Assembly (NCBI GenBank): GCA_036936605.1
Contig: JAUPFV010000001.1
Location: 117,560,771 to 117,624,770 of the forward strand
Direction of reading: 5' to 3'
DNA length: 64,000 nt
DNA from: Limnanthes douglasii subsp. nivea
Lineage: Eukaryota; Streptophyta; Magnoliopsida; Brassicales; Limnanthaceae
Made by a program: the position numbers and the translations under genes. Below are positions 1 through 12,297 of this stretch, in pieces. Under the pieces are notes generated by a model. The model saw only the letters and a list, made by a program, of their open reading frames with translations. It did no database searches and had not been told where the DNA came from. Every line of letters starts with the position of its first letter. The stretch's first letter is position 1.

Positions 1-330
1 TGCATTAACTACTTTGATAAAACCATAAGTTTCTTACGATATTGTGCGTTTCACAAATCAACAGCTTTGAGCAGATACGCATCTTCGTGCACATTTCAAT
101 TCGCATCACCCATGGTATGGTGGTATGTATTTGACTCATGAGAGCTTTCTTCATAAAGGAAAATTGCTGGGAATAAAACAATATAGTTGCGGAAAGCTTC
201 AAAAATATTAGCGGGGAACCATTATCATTTGGCGGGTTTTTCTAATATAGACTTTTTTGTTTTAGAATTAAATGAAAATCCCACCAATGATATAGAATTT
301 GTGTATCGTTGGTAGGAAATTTGGTTGTCG
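1..330. other. Non-coding DNA, no feature recognised
   Basis: No coding region, RNA gene or element end can be supported here. The last 50 bases (about 281-330) look like a partial extra copy of the tandem repeat that follows. Short open frames on the minus strand have no recognisable domain. Confidence 0.5.
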
Positions 331-815
331 GTGCGGAATTTTCACACCGGTAGCGTCAATAATATATTGGCGGTGCTAGTGCCCTGCACCACCGGTATAA
401 GAATGCAAAAACAATCTAGTCAAGTATTTCGTAACATTCATCACATCAGTGGTGTGTATTTTTCAAATCATCAGTAGGAAAATCCACGAGTGTGGATTTT
501 CCAAACCGACAGCGTGGATATTGCACTGATGGTGCAAATGTCCCAAACTATTGGTTGGAGAATGTAAAAACAATTAAGCCCAATATTTAAGTAATAAACA
601 TCTTACCCGCGGTGTGTAATTTTCAAACCGTTGGTGGGAAACTTCACTATCGGTGTGGAATTTCTGCACCGACAACGTGGGTATTGCAACGGTGGTGCAG
701 ATGTCTCGCACCCACGATGTGAGAATGTAAAAACAATAAAGCCCAGTTTTAAGTAATGGGCATCCCACCGGTGATAGGTAATTTTCGAACTGTCGGTGAA
801 AAACTCCCCTGTCAA
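331..815. repeat. Tandem repeat, about 160 bp x 3
   Basis: Three diverged copies start at about 331, 490 and 653, where GTGCGG or GTGTGG is followed by a run ending in TTTTC or ATTTC. Each copy carries the same order of landmarks: a GTGGTGC-like patch, GAATGTAAAAACAAT or a variant, then a patch like GGTGTGTAATTTTC. Spacing is 159-163 bp. The copies differ at many positions, so the array is old. Overlapping minus-strand open frames (574-980) simply translate the repeat and are not genes. It could be a satellite fragment or the subterminal region of an unrecognised transposon. Confidence 0.7.
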
Positions 816-1553
816 TTTGCATATTAGCAATGTAGATGCTATACTGGTGGTGTAAATGTAAAAAAATGAAGAAGCATAATTAATTTTAAAAAACTCTTCA
901 TAAAAAGTTAACCAATCAGAAAATACAACACAAGAAATATAGAGAAACAACCAAAAAACAACACAATCAGTACATAACAAAAGCTATACATGTCCAACAA
1001 AATCAATGTTATACAACATACATGTCCAGTATACGAAAACAAAATGTTATGTTATAAAAATTACCCAAACAACAACTAAAGCTTACCAAAATGTGGCGTT
1101 CTCCAAAACCAACGTACAAGGAAAGATGGTGGCTAAACAAACATAAATAATATCAAGATACCTATGATGCTAAAAATCCATGAACTTGTGATTTGCACGA
1201 ATCACTTCATGAAATTGTTCGCATGTGCAGCGCTGTCATCAAGAGGTCAACATAATTTATCGTATAAATCTCCTCTGCAGTAGAACGGTCATCAAGAATA
1301 TATGGAGTGATGTGAAACCACCCGTACTTTGCGACATAAGCCGAGTACTGAGGCGTTGCCGTCCTATGACTTCCAGTCAGTGGTCGTGTAAACCTATTAG
1401 TGACATAGAAATGTGATCGTCAGTTTTCCAATCCTGAGCGTTAACACGATATCAACAATGTTTTTTATATATAAGAGGTCGAAGTGCAATATGATCAAGT
1501 GGTTTCCCTTATATCTAACCAAATTGTCGCATCACTTGATATGATAAATATCT
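816..1553. other. AT-rich non-coding DNA, nothing recognised
   Basis: No supported gene or repeat. The open frame at 1225-1416 has no recognisable motif. The final nine bases (1545-1553) may be the left target duplication of the transposon that follows. Confidence 0.5.
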
Positions 1554-2615
1554 GGGCTACGATAAAATGAGACCCCATTTTATTAGAATCAGACCCGGTT
1601 TTAATAGAATGACACCTCCACTGATTACAAAACTGTCACTGTTATAAATCTTATTTACAATAAAAAAAACAGCCAAAACTCTATTAAAAAACCCTAACTC
1701 TCTACAACTAGCAAATGTAAAAACTTTAAATTTTATAAATCCGAGTGTACCACTTTTTAAGATATGTATTCTTTACTTATTTATGTATTTTTTAAAATTT
1801 ACATATGTATATTTAGTGATATTTAAAACAAAATATTTTGTTCAAAAAATCAAATTTGTATATATTTGTATTTTTTATTTTGAATTCTAGTTAGTTCTAT
1901 AGGTTATGTTAGGTGTATATCTTCGATTAGGCAGTATATTTGCTTAAGTTGGAATAACATGTATAAATTTAGAAGTTTGAAGGGTTGAATCATGTTATTG
2001 GGAAATCGTGCATGCATCATGCGAAAAAAACTTTGAATTCGTGCAACCTCGGTGCGAATCCGGCTGCTCTTCGCGCGATGCGGGCGTGATTTCACAAAAG
2101 AACTATAGTGGGCATACAATAGCATAAAGCACAATAACATATAATATATTGGTTCTTGAAATGGAAAAGGTGGAGCCGAATAATGTTAAAAGAATGAAGA
2201 CTTGTTGATTAAACTGAATAATTATAATTTGTAATGAAATATTATTCTTTAATAAGCATGGTTTTAATTATATCAGGGGAAAAAAATAAAATCTATTACA
2301 AATCCATTAATATTTTATTTATGTGATGCATATAATTATTTCTTAATATGGTAGATCAATTATTTATTTTAATGAATATAAGTAAATAATTTTATATTTT
2401 AAATGTTTTCAAAATTTACACAAATATACATGAAACTCACATTAATTCATAGTATAACGTTATGGGTAGGGATAACGTGTGAGTTAAATTTTAGATTTTT
2501 CGGCTGAATTAGGATTTTTATATGTCAGTGGTATTTTAATCATTTCATGTTATGAAACCTTTTTTTTATTGGAGGTCTCATTCTAACAAAATAGAGTCTC
2601 ATTATAGCCTAACCC
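1554..2615. mobile_element. Non-autonomous TIR DNA transposon (deletion derivative)
   Basis: The left end (from 1554) and the reverse complement of the right end (to 2615) match over about 45 bp, both reading roughly GGG..AGGCTA.AATGAGAC followed by a T-rich run and TTAGAAT. A second AGAATGACACCTCC-type block lies inside each end. The nine bases on either side (1545-1553 and 2616-2624) agree at 7 of 9 positions, which would fit a decayed Mutator-type target duplication. The segment at about 1670-1830 is collinear with 53900-54060, the 5' part of the larger element at 53767. This copy therefore looks like an internally deleted member of the same family. It has no coding capacity. Superfamily assignment is uncertain. 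Confidence 0.6.
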
Positions 2616-2998
2616 TTAATATATTTTAGTCGTACCTATTACATGAATAGGATTGTGATATAAGTCAGTCTTCTAATCTGAAAACCTCTCTCTCATCTCC
2701 ACTTAAGGCCGAAAATCATCTATAAACAAACAAACACATAACTAGGTAAGAAACAAATCAGATAAGTTAAAATTCATAGTATTTACATAACAATACTTAC
2801 ATATTTTTCCTCTACACCGACAAAGACGTCACGATGGTAGGTCTTCAGCCAAAAGTCATCCACGTCAGATTTTTGGAAACCAGCTTACAATCTTGGTATT
2901 TGATAAGGTATATTCACTGTTAAACTGAGCCATATAACAAGGAAAATGGTCATAGATCCAGCAATCAAACAACTCGCAAAAACCAACGAGACTCTTGA
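2616..2998. other. Non-coding DNA between DNA transposon and element E
   Basis: This should hold the 3' LTR or start of the antisense gene of element E, but I find neither. There is no match to the E LTR at 17613-18294. The E end is probably deleted or too diverged to see. Confidence 0.4.
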
Positions 2999-3033
2999 GT
3001 GATTTCTTCAAAACTCCTCCCAAACCCCTATAC

Positions 3034-5205
3034 AGTCATGCTAATGCGTAAGTACTCCATGCATCACTGGTCAGACACCGATGCAGAGGTCGATACACTC
3101 CCCACATCACTGGTCAGACATTTAGGACCTAACTTTAAAATAGTTAGCTCTAAATATCTTTTAGCCCTTCAAAAAATTTCTTACAACTATTTTCAATACG
3201 GTGAGTCGAATGCCATTTGTGAGAAGTTGGGGTTCCCGGAGGAGGTGAAGGTTAGGTTACCACTCGAGGTTAAAAACTGATAAACTGTGGTCCAAATGAA
3301 TTAGTTGTTTATCCGCATGTGGTGAACAAGGGCCTCCAGTTTCCTTTGGATCCAGAAATTGTTAACTACTTCAATTTTGTGGGACTATGCCTAAAATAGG
3401 CCAGTCCGATTTCTTGGGTACCTAATGTCATGTATCATGGCATATAGGCTATCATAATTTCAGATGTCGGTGGAACAATTCATTACCATTATTAGATTGT
3501 CTCAAAATTCTCATATCTTTTTTTACTTCTACAACAGGGGCAATGAGTACAAATTCATGGATGACCTGTTGGAAGCTGACAAGCTATGAAAGATGTAGTT
3601 TCTATTCGTTAACAATTAATGAGATAATGGGAAAAAATCACCTCACAAGTTAATCTGAGTCAACTCACCAGGTTTTGGAAGAATACAAGTAATCCTTCAA
3701 ACTTATACAGTTGATCATCTTTTATTATTCACAACTTACCTCTAGTTTTTTCTTTTACAATGATACTGAAATCTTATCTTCATCATCTGAAGGATGCCAA
3801 GATTATTTTTAAAAATAATTCATCAATGGTCGAGGAGAATTGGTCAAATGGCTGCCACATATGCTTTATCCGTAACAACTTGGTTTGAAGTCAACTTTGG
3901 AGGACTAGCTCCAAACAGGATCCAACGTAGGAGCAATTAACTAATCTTCCTCGGGCATCGATTATCCTTAAGAGAATTTGGGCTGCATATGGTAAAGTCT
4001 TTCTTCCAAAGTGGACCACAACCCTCAACCATCTGGCTAAAAATGATAAGAAGGCCAAGCAAGGCTTGAAGAAAGACACAGTTGGGGTTGAAACTTTGGA
4101 TCATCATGATGAATCTTTACTAGCCACACTTGATGAATATTTGCTAGCTGTAGTCACTGCTACTGTCGAAGAGGGTAACACACCCATAGATCTTCATGTG
4201 AGGCAGAAGATAAATACACACAAGAGAAGCAAGCATAAGAGTGACAAAAGAGAGAAGAAAAAGAAAAGAACAACCACTAGTTTGAAGATCATCCCTTGTT
4301 CGAAAATCATCCATATTCCAGTCCAATTTATTGTTCCCTCAACATTTCCAGCATACGACCCATATTCTCCATTGCTCCATACATTAGAAGGAGAGACATA
4401 TGGCGAAGACAAACGGATAGGGCCTATATGTGGGATTAACTTTGGCGTTTAAAAAAAAGACTTCCTCGAAACTATTGCAATGTCACAAATGTGGTTTATG
4501 TAGATATGTCATTTGAGCTGATAAAGGAACATGATACGGTGGCATATTCGATGTTGGATTTCGTAAAATTGTTTTCTGATATGGAGATGGAGGTCAAGAC
4601 ACAAATATATAAATTTTCCTCTCTTTAATATGAAAACAAGAATCACAAGGAGTCATTCAAAGGGGAAAACACATGATGATAGTTTAGTGGATGAGGTCAA
4701 ATTGGTTAAGAATGAGCTTTTGAAATTATAAGCTTCTTACGAGAGGTTGCAGTCATCCATCTATAGGGATATTACAAGAATGAAAGATCAACAAACTAAT
4801 TACAAAGTTGTCATGGAACACTCATTAAATGAGCCAAAAGAATAAGAGGCCCTTGCTAAGAAATACGAATGGTAGTTAACCACTATCAGAGCCCAAGCTC
4901 TAAAAGACAAATAAGATGCGGTAGATGAATATGCCAATGAGATCTTAAAATCCTTAGATAAGCATGACGCTTCAATCAAATCTGACATGGCCTTAGATTT
5001 TCATAAGGTATTCCACAAACTAATCCTCGCATATTTATGTGAGTTGGTCCCATAGGACTTGTGGCCCAAGAAAACCCCCATAGCAGATCAATTGGGCATA
5101 TCCATAGACTCGTCCATTGATTGTTTTGAAGAAAATTATGGGATAAAGTCCAAAGGTGGGAGTTTAGAGGAAGAAGATGTCGATAAGAATGAGCATAGAG
5201 GCTAG
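3034..5205 (+). pseudogene. Decayed accessory (antisense) gene of element E
   Basis: Plus-strand remnant, antisense to E. At 3130-3270 the translation keeps the SKYLLALQKISYNYF block and a GFPEEVKVRLP block, matching FKYLLALQ and GIPENVKIRIP in the A copy. At about 3325-3375 it keeps GLQFPLDPEIVNYF. At 3540-3590 a stretch resembles the GNDYKVVDDLVESEK region of D. A 3' open stretch (4066-4452) is lysine-rich like the middle of the other copies. Near 4925-5020 the sequence matches the C-terminal coiled-coil end (EYANEILKS...IKSDMALDFH against the SDMVFLFHEKFPK region of D). Many stops and frameshifts. Function is unknown; see the entries for A and B. Confidence 0.65.
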
Positions 5206-5430
5206 TAAAGTCATATTTTGTTGTTGTGCATAAGTCCTTAGCATGTGTACGAAATTTTATTATATTTTGTTCGGATTTAAGAAAATCTTTGGTTTATCCA
5301 GGACATTTTGTAGTACTTATTCAAACTTCTTTTATATTCCTTTGGCATAACCAAATAATTTTTTTTATTTGTCTGAATTAATGAATTAGTGTTATTTTGT
5401 TTTCTTTCAACTCATATTATTGTACTTTAT

Positions 5431-5715
5431 TTGAAGGCATATAAATTAATCCATTCGAAGATATACAAATTAATCACTCTAACCATTTAAAGGTAATCTA
5501 TTCAAAGATATACAAATCAATCGATTTGGTCATTTCAAGGTAATCCATTTGAAGGTATACAAATTAATCAGTTTAACCATTTGAAGGTATATAAATTATT
5601 TACTCTAGCCGTTCGAAGGTAATCCATTCGAAGGTATACAAAATTATTTCCTCTAACCCTTCAAAATTACTTTGATGGTACACAAATCATTTACTTTAAC
5701 CATTTTTAAGGTATA
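5431..5715. repeat. Tandem repeat in the 3' spacer of element E
   Basis: About five imperfect copies of a unit of roughly 47-60 bp built around TTCGAAGGTAATCCATTCG, GGTATACAAATTAATC and CTCTAACCATT. It lies between the accessory gene stop and the pol end of E (D is inserted just beside it). This is the same site where element B carries three tandem arrays. Confidence 0.65.
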
Positions 5716-5787
5716 CATGATCATAAAAATATACTGAGTATGAAAATAAAATAAGAATTATTTAAGGCAAATACGATAGATTACAAG

Positions 5788-6163
5788 TGGTGTAGATTAT
5801 TTTCGACTAAGGGCAATTTTGTGAGATGTTTTATGGTGTTTCAAAGGTATTTAATGTTTGGGTGTTTGGTAGTGAGAGATTAGAGCTGACTGGTTGTATT
5901 AAATGTGCATTACCCTCATTAATGAAAGTGGTTGGGTATTTATACCCTTAATTATGGGCCACATTGGCTTTCGGGTCATACTTATGAAATCGGGTCGAGT
6001 TCAAAAACCCATTAGTTTATTAAGTAGATTAGCAATTAGCTTAGTCAAAAAGTGATTAGATTTTAATACTTTAGTCCAGTTTGGATGGTTCAGTGGGTGG
6101 TTTTTGTCCGAATTTCCCACGTCCGGTTTCTATAGTGAGTGGTGAAAATTTCTGGACTCATCA
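5788..6163 (-). repeat. 3' LTR of element D
   Basis: 376 bp, minus orientation, TGATGAGTCC at its start (right end) and ending CTACACCA. A palindromic TATA block (GGGTATTTATACCC on the plus strand) gives a minus-strand TATAAATA. The same TGATGAGTCC start is used by A and C. Confidence 0.9.
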
Positions 6164-6497
6164 GTAGCCCCTTTTTAGGTTTTGTTTGAAGGCCTTTGGC
6201 AAGACCTAAAAAATTGCTTTTGAGCACTTGTGACATTTTCTAGACGGATTTCGAATTGAGTAAAAGACTTATCCGGACTGAAAAACTCTTCAGAAGTTCA
6301 AAGGTTTTGCCATGGATCGTGGGACACGTGTCCCCTTCTGATTCGCCTCACCAGCCGTTTCCTCCTAGAATGACGCTCCCACTCATCCCAAAAAGTAACC
6401 TCTTTAATTAATACTTGTGACGTCAGCGTTGTTTTTAATCATTACTTCCATCTTTTCGTATTCTCCTAGGTTTCTGGGTATCTTTTTGTCTCTTTAG

Positions 6498-6504
6498 TAT
6501 AAAT
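6498..6504 (+). promoter_or_regulatory. TATA box of the D accessory gene
   Basis: TATAAAT lies 106 bp before the accessory gene ATG at 6604, followed by a C/T-rich leader. Element A has TATAAAT at the same distance on the opposite strand (28656-28662), and the surrounding leader is similar, so the spacing is conserved. This supports an independent promoter running against the LTR promoter. Confidence 0.55.
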
Positions 6505-6603
6505 TACCTCATTTTTCACTGTTTTACCATCTTTATCACTCTTTCACTCCTTTTCTTCAAAGCTTTCATCTCTCTTTTCAAAACCTTTTTTGGTGTAAGT
6601 TTA

Positions 6604-9517
6604 TGTTTACAGCAAGAAACACACTTATAAAAGGTGGGTGGCTTAATCTTTCGGAGTTAGAGAAAGCATAAAGAGTCGAACGAGAACGGGGCATTGCTGC
6701 AGGCCTTCCAGTTTCTCCAATCGACAAATCTGAAACACCAAGCTCAGAGCCTGATCGAGGTTCGTCTTCTGCCAGAAGCTCCAAACCTAGAAGGTTATTT
6801 CAACCTAGTCTTTCACCAATCATCTCAGGCTCATCGATTCAGGAGTCACAACCTACTATCGAACGGGAAAAGGCTGTTACAAGCACAAAGAGTCTCCATT
6901 CATAGCCATGAGATCAGACGCTGATAATTCCCCAGAAAAGTTAATGCTTCAACGAAGAGGTCGCTTAGTAAAAGGCCAGGCTGTTGCTCCACAGTCTAAA
7001 TCTCCAATATCAGTGCCCTCTAAGTCTGGGGCCAAAGACAAAGTTACAGGGTCAGAGGCACCCATCAAGGTTCTTAAGGACAAACCGGAGGCCACCAGTA
7101 CAAGCCTTCGAAATGAACCCTCCGGATCTGAGCCTCAGCCGGACACCAGGCCACAAAAGGAAGGCGATACTCAGCAATCCGGATAGCTTACTGAGCCAAC
7201 CACCATCACTCCTCTACCAAAGACAACTGACAACCCTTCCATGATGATGGAAGACGTGATGGAGGACAGTGTTGAAGAAGCCCCTTTTGAGACTGATGTC
7301 TCCGGGAAGACGGGTGAGGATGCCATTGTCAAGAAAAGCAAGGGTAAAGAGAAGTTGTGTTTAAAACACCTGGACATGCCGGAGTGCCTTGAAGGCAGAG
7401 TGGGACCTTGCTTCCACAAGGTGAGTGTAAAGTATCTGCTAGCCATGCAGAATATTAACTATGCCTTCATTCATACTGCTAAACTAGGCCGGATCCGGAC
7501 AAAGTGAGGGATCCCAGAATCTGTTAAAGTGAGGATACCGGTCGATCCGGAGACGCCAATGGACTGCAAGCTAAGTGAGATAGTTTTCTACACGGAGTTA
7601 TTCAACTAGGGGATTAGATTTCCCTTGGCCCCAGAGATCGTCAGATATTTCCATATGATAAAGCTCTGCCCAAGCCAACTGAGTTCCAATGCTTGGTACA
7701 CTCTCATGGTCTGGATCATGGCCTCCAGTCTCTCCGGAATCCCGCTTCTGATGGAACAATTTGCTGCTATTGCCATCCTTTGCAAGAACCACATCATCCC
7801 CTTCTAACATTTCAACATGGGCGACAATTATAAAGTGGTGGATGACCTGGTTGAATCGGAGAAGAATTGGAAGACCCAATTATAGTTCATCAGTGGTGCT
7901 TGGGAGAATGGGAGGAAGATTAAGGCTGGTAACAACCCAAGCGTGCTTACCAGCAGATGGAAAAGCACAGGTTAATATTTCATCATGTTTGTTTTTCTTT
8001 CCTTAAAAAGTTTGTTTACTTAAATATTCTTCTTCTTATTTTGGTAGTGCTACCAAAATAGTTCACCGACTACTTAGAGGAGGGGCTGCTGACAAATGGG
8101 GAAATCGCTTCCACAATTGTTTTACTGCTGGCAACCTGGTGAGATCCCATCTCTGGAACACAACCGGTCGGAGAGACTTGTCTTGGGAGGAATTAACCAC
8201 ACCACCTCCTCTGGGTGTCATTCTACATAGGACAGATGCAAAGGATGGGAAGTTAGCCTTGCCGGGCAGGGCTAAAACCCCAAATAAAATGAAGGGCAAG
8301 AAAGGCAAGAAAAAGCCAGATGTAGCTGAGGTCAACCAAGGTGGTATTGAGGAGACTATCCCAGCAAACCAAGAGGTGCAGGATTAAGGAGGAATTGATG
8401 CTACCCTACTTCAAGTGGTGGAAAATGAGAGTACCAAACAGGCAGTTGGAGTTCCAAAACCCTCAAAGGCTCCCAAAAAAGACCGAAAACGGGAAGCCAA
8501 GAAGAAGAAAACTTCTAAGGGAGATGAAGTTGCTTTCCGGCCTCCAAAGTCTCTTCCTCCGGTTGACACAACAAACCCAACTCAAGCAGAGAAAATCCCA
8601 AGTGACTTTCACACCAGAGAGGGTGCCGGAGGGGATATTAACATTGATGGTGTTGACATTATTGGCCTTCAAGGGATTGGCCTTTAGTTTGAAGACCTTG
8701 AGAAGGACGACTTTGCTAGGCCTTACCTCCCCTCAAGTTCTTCGAACATCGTCACTTTCAATGGTAAGTATTTTTCTGTTTCAGGAGAGAAGGACATAGT
8801 GACCCACTCCTTGTTGAGAAATATTCAACCAGTGCTCAACTTGGAGAGACAAGTGTGAAATCAATCAGCCTTCATCAACACACTCAACTCAGATAAAGAA
8901 AGTTTGTCTAACGACCTCCTTACTGCCAACCAGAATGCTGAGGCACTAAGGAGAGAGATCGAAGAGTTAAAGAAGGGGAAAGAGGATTTGCCCACCAAGC
9001 TGGCCACTTCAGAGGGGGTTAACAAAGAATTCCAGTCCAAGTGTTCTGGTTTGGAGAAGGATCTTTCCACTTCAAAAGAGGAGGTGAAGGCCAAAGATAA
9101 TGTCATTCAGACCCTAACCAATGACAAAATTTCACTCGAAAATGATGTATCAGAGTTAACCAGGAAAAAGATTATTTGATAAAGGAGCATGAGAAGACAA
9201 TCCAAGCCAGGATCGATGCATATACCAACAAGGTGATAGACTCCCAAGAGGAAAGGTATGCTGAAGTCAAATCAGACATGGTCTTTCTCTTTCATGAAAA
9301 ATTTCCGAAGAGGACACTTGGAGATTTGTGGCAATTTGTGGAATACGAAGACCTTCCTTACCATACTATGGTCGATGGTGATAAGCACTGCTATTCCAGT
9401 GGTTGGGATGATACTACTAATGAAGACAAAAGGACCGGAGATAGTCCTGATGAGGAATCCAAGGATCCCCAAAAGAAACCAAGTGAGACTGGAACATCTA
9501 AGGAAGCTCAACCTTAA
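6604..9517 (+). pseudogene. Accessory (antisense) gene of element D, Transposase_28-like, broken
   Basis: Starts at ATG 6604 (MFTARNTLIKGGWLNLSELEKA) and stops with a TAA codon three bases after 6672 or so, so it is broken early. The full trace is: low-complexity Ser/Pro region (6690-7300), conserved block GPCFHKVSVKYLLAMQ (about 7400), GLRFPL-type region with CPSQLSSNAWYTLMVWIMASSLSGIP (7620-7760), then an intron at 7971-8047 (GT...AG, phase 1), NRFHNCFTAGNLVRSHLWNTTGRRDLSWEEL (8100-8195), a lysine-rich region and a long coiled coil (8850-9330) ending in an acidic tail at 9517. The middle block is the type annotated 'putative gypsy type transposon' (Transposase_28). Several stops and frameshifts. 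Molecular role unknown. Confidence 0.75.
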
Positions 9518-10046
9518 AGTTTAATTATGTTTCTATTTTTCTTCAATTTTTGTGTTAGACTAAAGTCCTTGGATGGCCAAGGCATTTTTGTGACTGTGTC
9601 CGGCTCATGTCCAGATTTTTCTTCTAGAAATCCAAAGTCCTTGAATGGCCAAGGCACTTTTTTATATTTTAATATCATTCCCCGCTGTTAGCTTGGCAAC
9701 TTTACCTTACACAACTGTTGCATTGTTTTATAGTTACCGAATTTCGATGGCTAATGTTTAAATAGCCCTTAGTTATTTTACAAGTATTTTAAAGTGAGAG
9801 TGTTGAAATTCTCCGATGACAAATGTTTAAATAGTCATCACTCTACCAATTCAATCCGGTCTGCCATTGATGCTTTAAAAAATTTCAAAGAAGCTATCAA
9901 TAACACTCCGAATTTTTCAAGAAGGCATCAAATTTCATTAAAAAGCCCGGACACCTCATTAAAACCTTCCTGTGCCACCAGGGTAGGAAAGAGTATGCCC
10001 TATAATATTTACATGGACTTTAAACAAGTAAATATTTACATAATTT
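9518..10046. other. Spacer between accessory gene and pol of element D
   Basis: No gene. It holds two direct copies of an AAAGTCCTTGGATGGCCAAGG-type 23-mer (9562-9584 and 9634-9656), each internally palindromic (CCTTGG / CCAAGG), starting 44 nt after the accessory stop. The rest has residual similarity to the spacers of A and C (for example the region after 10000 matches their sequence just after the pol stop). Confidence 0.55.
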
Positions 10047-11788
10047 TTATTCTAGATACAACCGGAGATGTTCAATGTTCCATGGGTGATTCAAGATCCT
10101 TCCATCTTTATCTTAAAGCATGTACGTGCCATGCTTAAGCTTTTCACTGGCCACATAGGGTCCTTCCCAAGTTGGAGCTAGCTTGCCGAACTACTTCTCC
10201 TTAGTATGTAGGAAGACTTTTCTTAATACCTTGTCCCCTGGTTGAAAATCCCTCCTTTGAACTTTGGAAGCAAATATGCTTCTCATCAAACCCTGATAGT
10301 GTGTGGCTCTGAGATGAGCCTTAACCCTTTTTTCTTCTGTCAAGTCAAGTTGACTTCTGACTGCCACTTCATTAGCCTGTTCGGAAAAATTGTGGACTCT
10401 AAATAAAGGAAGAGTTTCTTCTATAGGAGTTATTGCATCCATACCATATACCAAGGAAAATGGGGATTCCTGTGTAGCAGCCCTAGGAGTAGTCTGATAG
10501 GCCCATAGTACTTCTTGTAGATAATTTGGCCACTTTCCAGCAGCCCCTTCTAAATTATTTTTAAGACCGGACAATATGGTTCTGTTTGCCACTTCAACTT
10601 GACCATTCGCCTGTGGGTGGAAAGGAGAAGAAAAGCAATGTTGAATGCCTCTAGAGGCACATAAGCTCTCCATATCCTTGTTATCGAATTGTGGCCCATT
10701 GTCTGTGGTTATCTTTTGTGGAGCCCCAAATCTGCAGCAGATATTAGATAAGATAAATTTTATAACAGCTTTTGAAGTAGTTCCTGCCAATGGGGCTGCT
10801 TCTATCCACTTTGATAAATAATCAATGGCAGCTATGATAGTTCTGCATCCTCCGGACGCCATAGGTAGAGGTCCCACCAGATCCAGCCCCCAACGAGCAA
10901 AATGTATTGGCTCAGAAATTGACTCTAAAGGGACAGTTGGGATATGAATTTCATTACTGTATCTTTGGCATGGATCACACTTTTTTACCAATTCTTTGGC
11001 ATCTTCCATTATAGAGGACCAGTAGTATCCGACCAACAAGACTCTTCTGGTTAGAGATCTATAACCATAGTGTGCTGACCCCTCACCATCATGTAGTTCG
11101 GACAGCACCACTTGGGACTCTTCAATCCCCAAACATCGCAATAGAGGTTTACTAAAAGAATTCTTGTAAAGAACGTCTCTTAGGATTACAAATCCACGAG
11201 CTTTATACTTTACTTTCCTTGCCACTACTTTCTCTGGAGGCAAGATACCATCTGAGATATATTGAAAAAGAGGACACCTCCAATCTTGAGGTTGACTTAC
11301 TTGTATGTTTAAACTTTCCTCCCCTTCCTTGCTCTGATTGAGGTGAATGGATGGACATTCCTGCACGTGAATCCATGGGTAGGACTCAGAATATGCTATG
11401 GTTGCCAATGAGTCTGCTAGAGTATTTTCTGTTCGGGGTATGTGCTCATAGGTAATATCTTTGAAGTTAAGTGCCATTTCTTTAAGAACGAACAAGTATT
11501 TAATCAGTTACTCCTTTTTTGCCTCAGATTGACCTTGTGCATGATGGATAAGAAGTTGAGAATTTCTCATTAACCTGACCCTTTTGGCTCCACAAACTAG
11601 GGCTAATTTCAAGCCACCTATAGACGCTTCATATTCAGACTCATTATTGGAACCCCTGAAAGCAAAAAATATAGCCTGGTAAATTTTGTCACCGTACGAA
11701 GAGGTTAAACATATCCCAGCACCACAACCTATGGTACTTGATCCACCATCAGTCCCGACAACCCATACTTTTTAAAGTTTTTTCACCT
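10047..11788 (-). pseudogene. Partial pol of element D: second RNase H and integrase
   Basis: The minus-strand trace begins at about 11765 with VWVVGTDGGSSTIGCGAGIC, the second (archaeal-type) RNase H typical of the Tat lineage. It continues through an integrase zinc region (HDGEGSAHYG...CDPCQRY), the catalytic core with D, D and E (GLDLVGPL, TTDNGPQF, NGQVEVANRT), and a C-terminal end LHTKEK...HPWNIEHLRLYLE at 10047. An in-frame stop after the KEMAL-preceding region (about 11507), a TAG after LHTKEK (10191) and a TAA near 10100 interrupt it. No RT or protease precedes it, so it cannot support retrotransposition by itself. Confidence 0.85.
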
Positions 11789-11792
11789 GTCG

Positions 11793-11810
11793 CTCCCATT
11801 GTGGTCGCCA
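11793..11810 (-). other. Primer binding site of element D
   Basis: On the minus strand TGGCGACCACAATGGGAG starts three bases after the LTR end. A and C carry nearly the same sequence at the same offset. It resembles the tRNA-complementary TGGCGAC-type sites of Tat elements; the exact tRNA was not determined. Confidence 0.75.
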
Positions 11811-11813
11811 ATT

Positions 11814-12189
11814 TGGTGTGGATTATTTTCGACTAAGGGTAATTTTGTCAGGTGTTTTATGGTGTTTCAAATGTATTTAATGTTTGGGTGTTTTGTAGTG
11901 AGAGATTAGAGCTGCCTGGTTGTATTAAATGTTCATTACCCTCATTAATGAAAGTGGTCGGGTATTTATACCCTTAATTATGGGCCACATGGGCTTTTGG
12001 GTCATACTTATGAAGTCAGGTCGAGTTCAAAAACCCATTAGTTTATTAAGAAGATTAGCAATTAGCTTAGTCAAAAAGTGATTAGCTTTTAATACTTTAG
12101 TCCAGTTCGGATGGTTCTTTGGGTGGTTTTTGTCCGAATTTCCCCTGTCCGGTTTCTACAGTGAGTGGTGAAAATTTCCGGACTCATCA
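11814..12189 (-). repeat. 5' LTR of element D
   Basis: 376 bp, same length as the 3' LTR and about 94% identical by eye. It is followed on the right by target duplication ACAAG (12190-12194), after which element E pol sequence resumes. Confidence 0.9.
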
Positions 12190-12297
12190 ACAAGTAGTCT
12201 AGACACCTCACTAAAACCTCCCCGAGCCACCAGCGTAGGAAAGAGTATGTCCCTAAATATTTACACAATTAAAAATCAAAATAAATGTTTTATACAG

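Larger units (their letters stand above)
5788..12189 (-). mobile_element. Element D: Tat-type Ty3/gypsy retrotransposon lacking gag-protease-RT
   Basis: Two 376-bp LTRs in minus orientation (5788-6163 and 11814-12189) start and end TG...CA and differ at roughly 22 positions by eye (about 6%). The target duplication ACAAG is at 5783-5787 and 12190-12194. From the 5' end (right) the order is LTR, primer binding site at 11793-11810, RNase H and integrase, spacer, oppositely oriented accessory gene, LTR. About 25 bases after the primer site the sequence jumps straight into the second RNase H, so gag, protease, RT and the first RNase H are missing. It sits inside element E between its pol and its accessory gene. 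Confidence 0.9.

Noticed and set aside
574..980. Minus-strand open frames
   Set aside because: They overlap the 160-bp tandem array and show only its translation.
7625..7879. Open frames overlapping the D accessory gene on both strands
   Set aside because: They are out-of-frame shadows; the conserved frame across A, C and D is the accessory protein frame.
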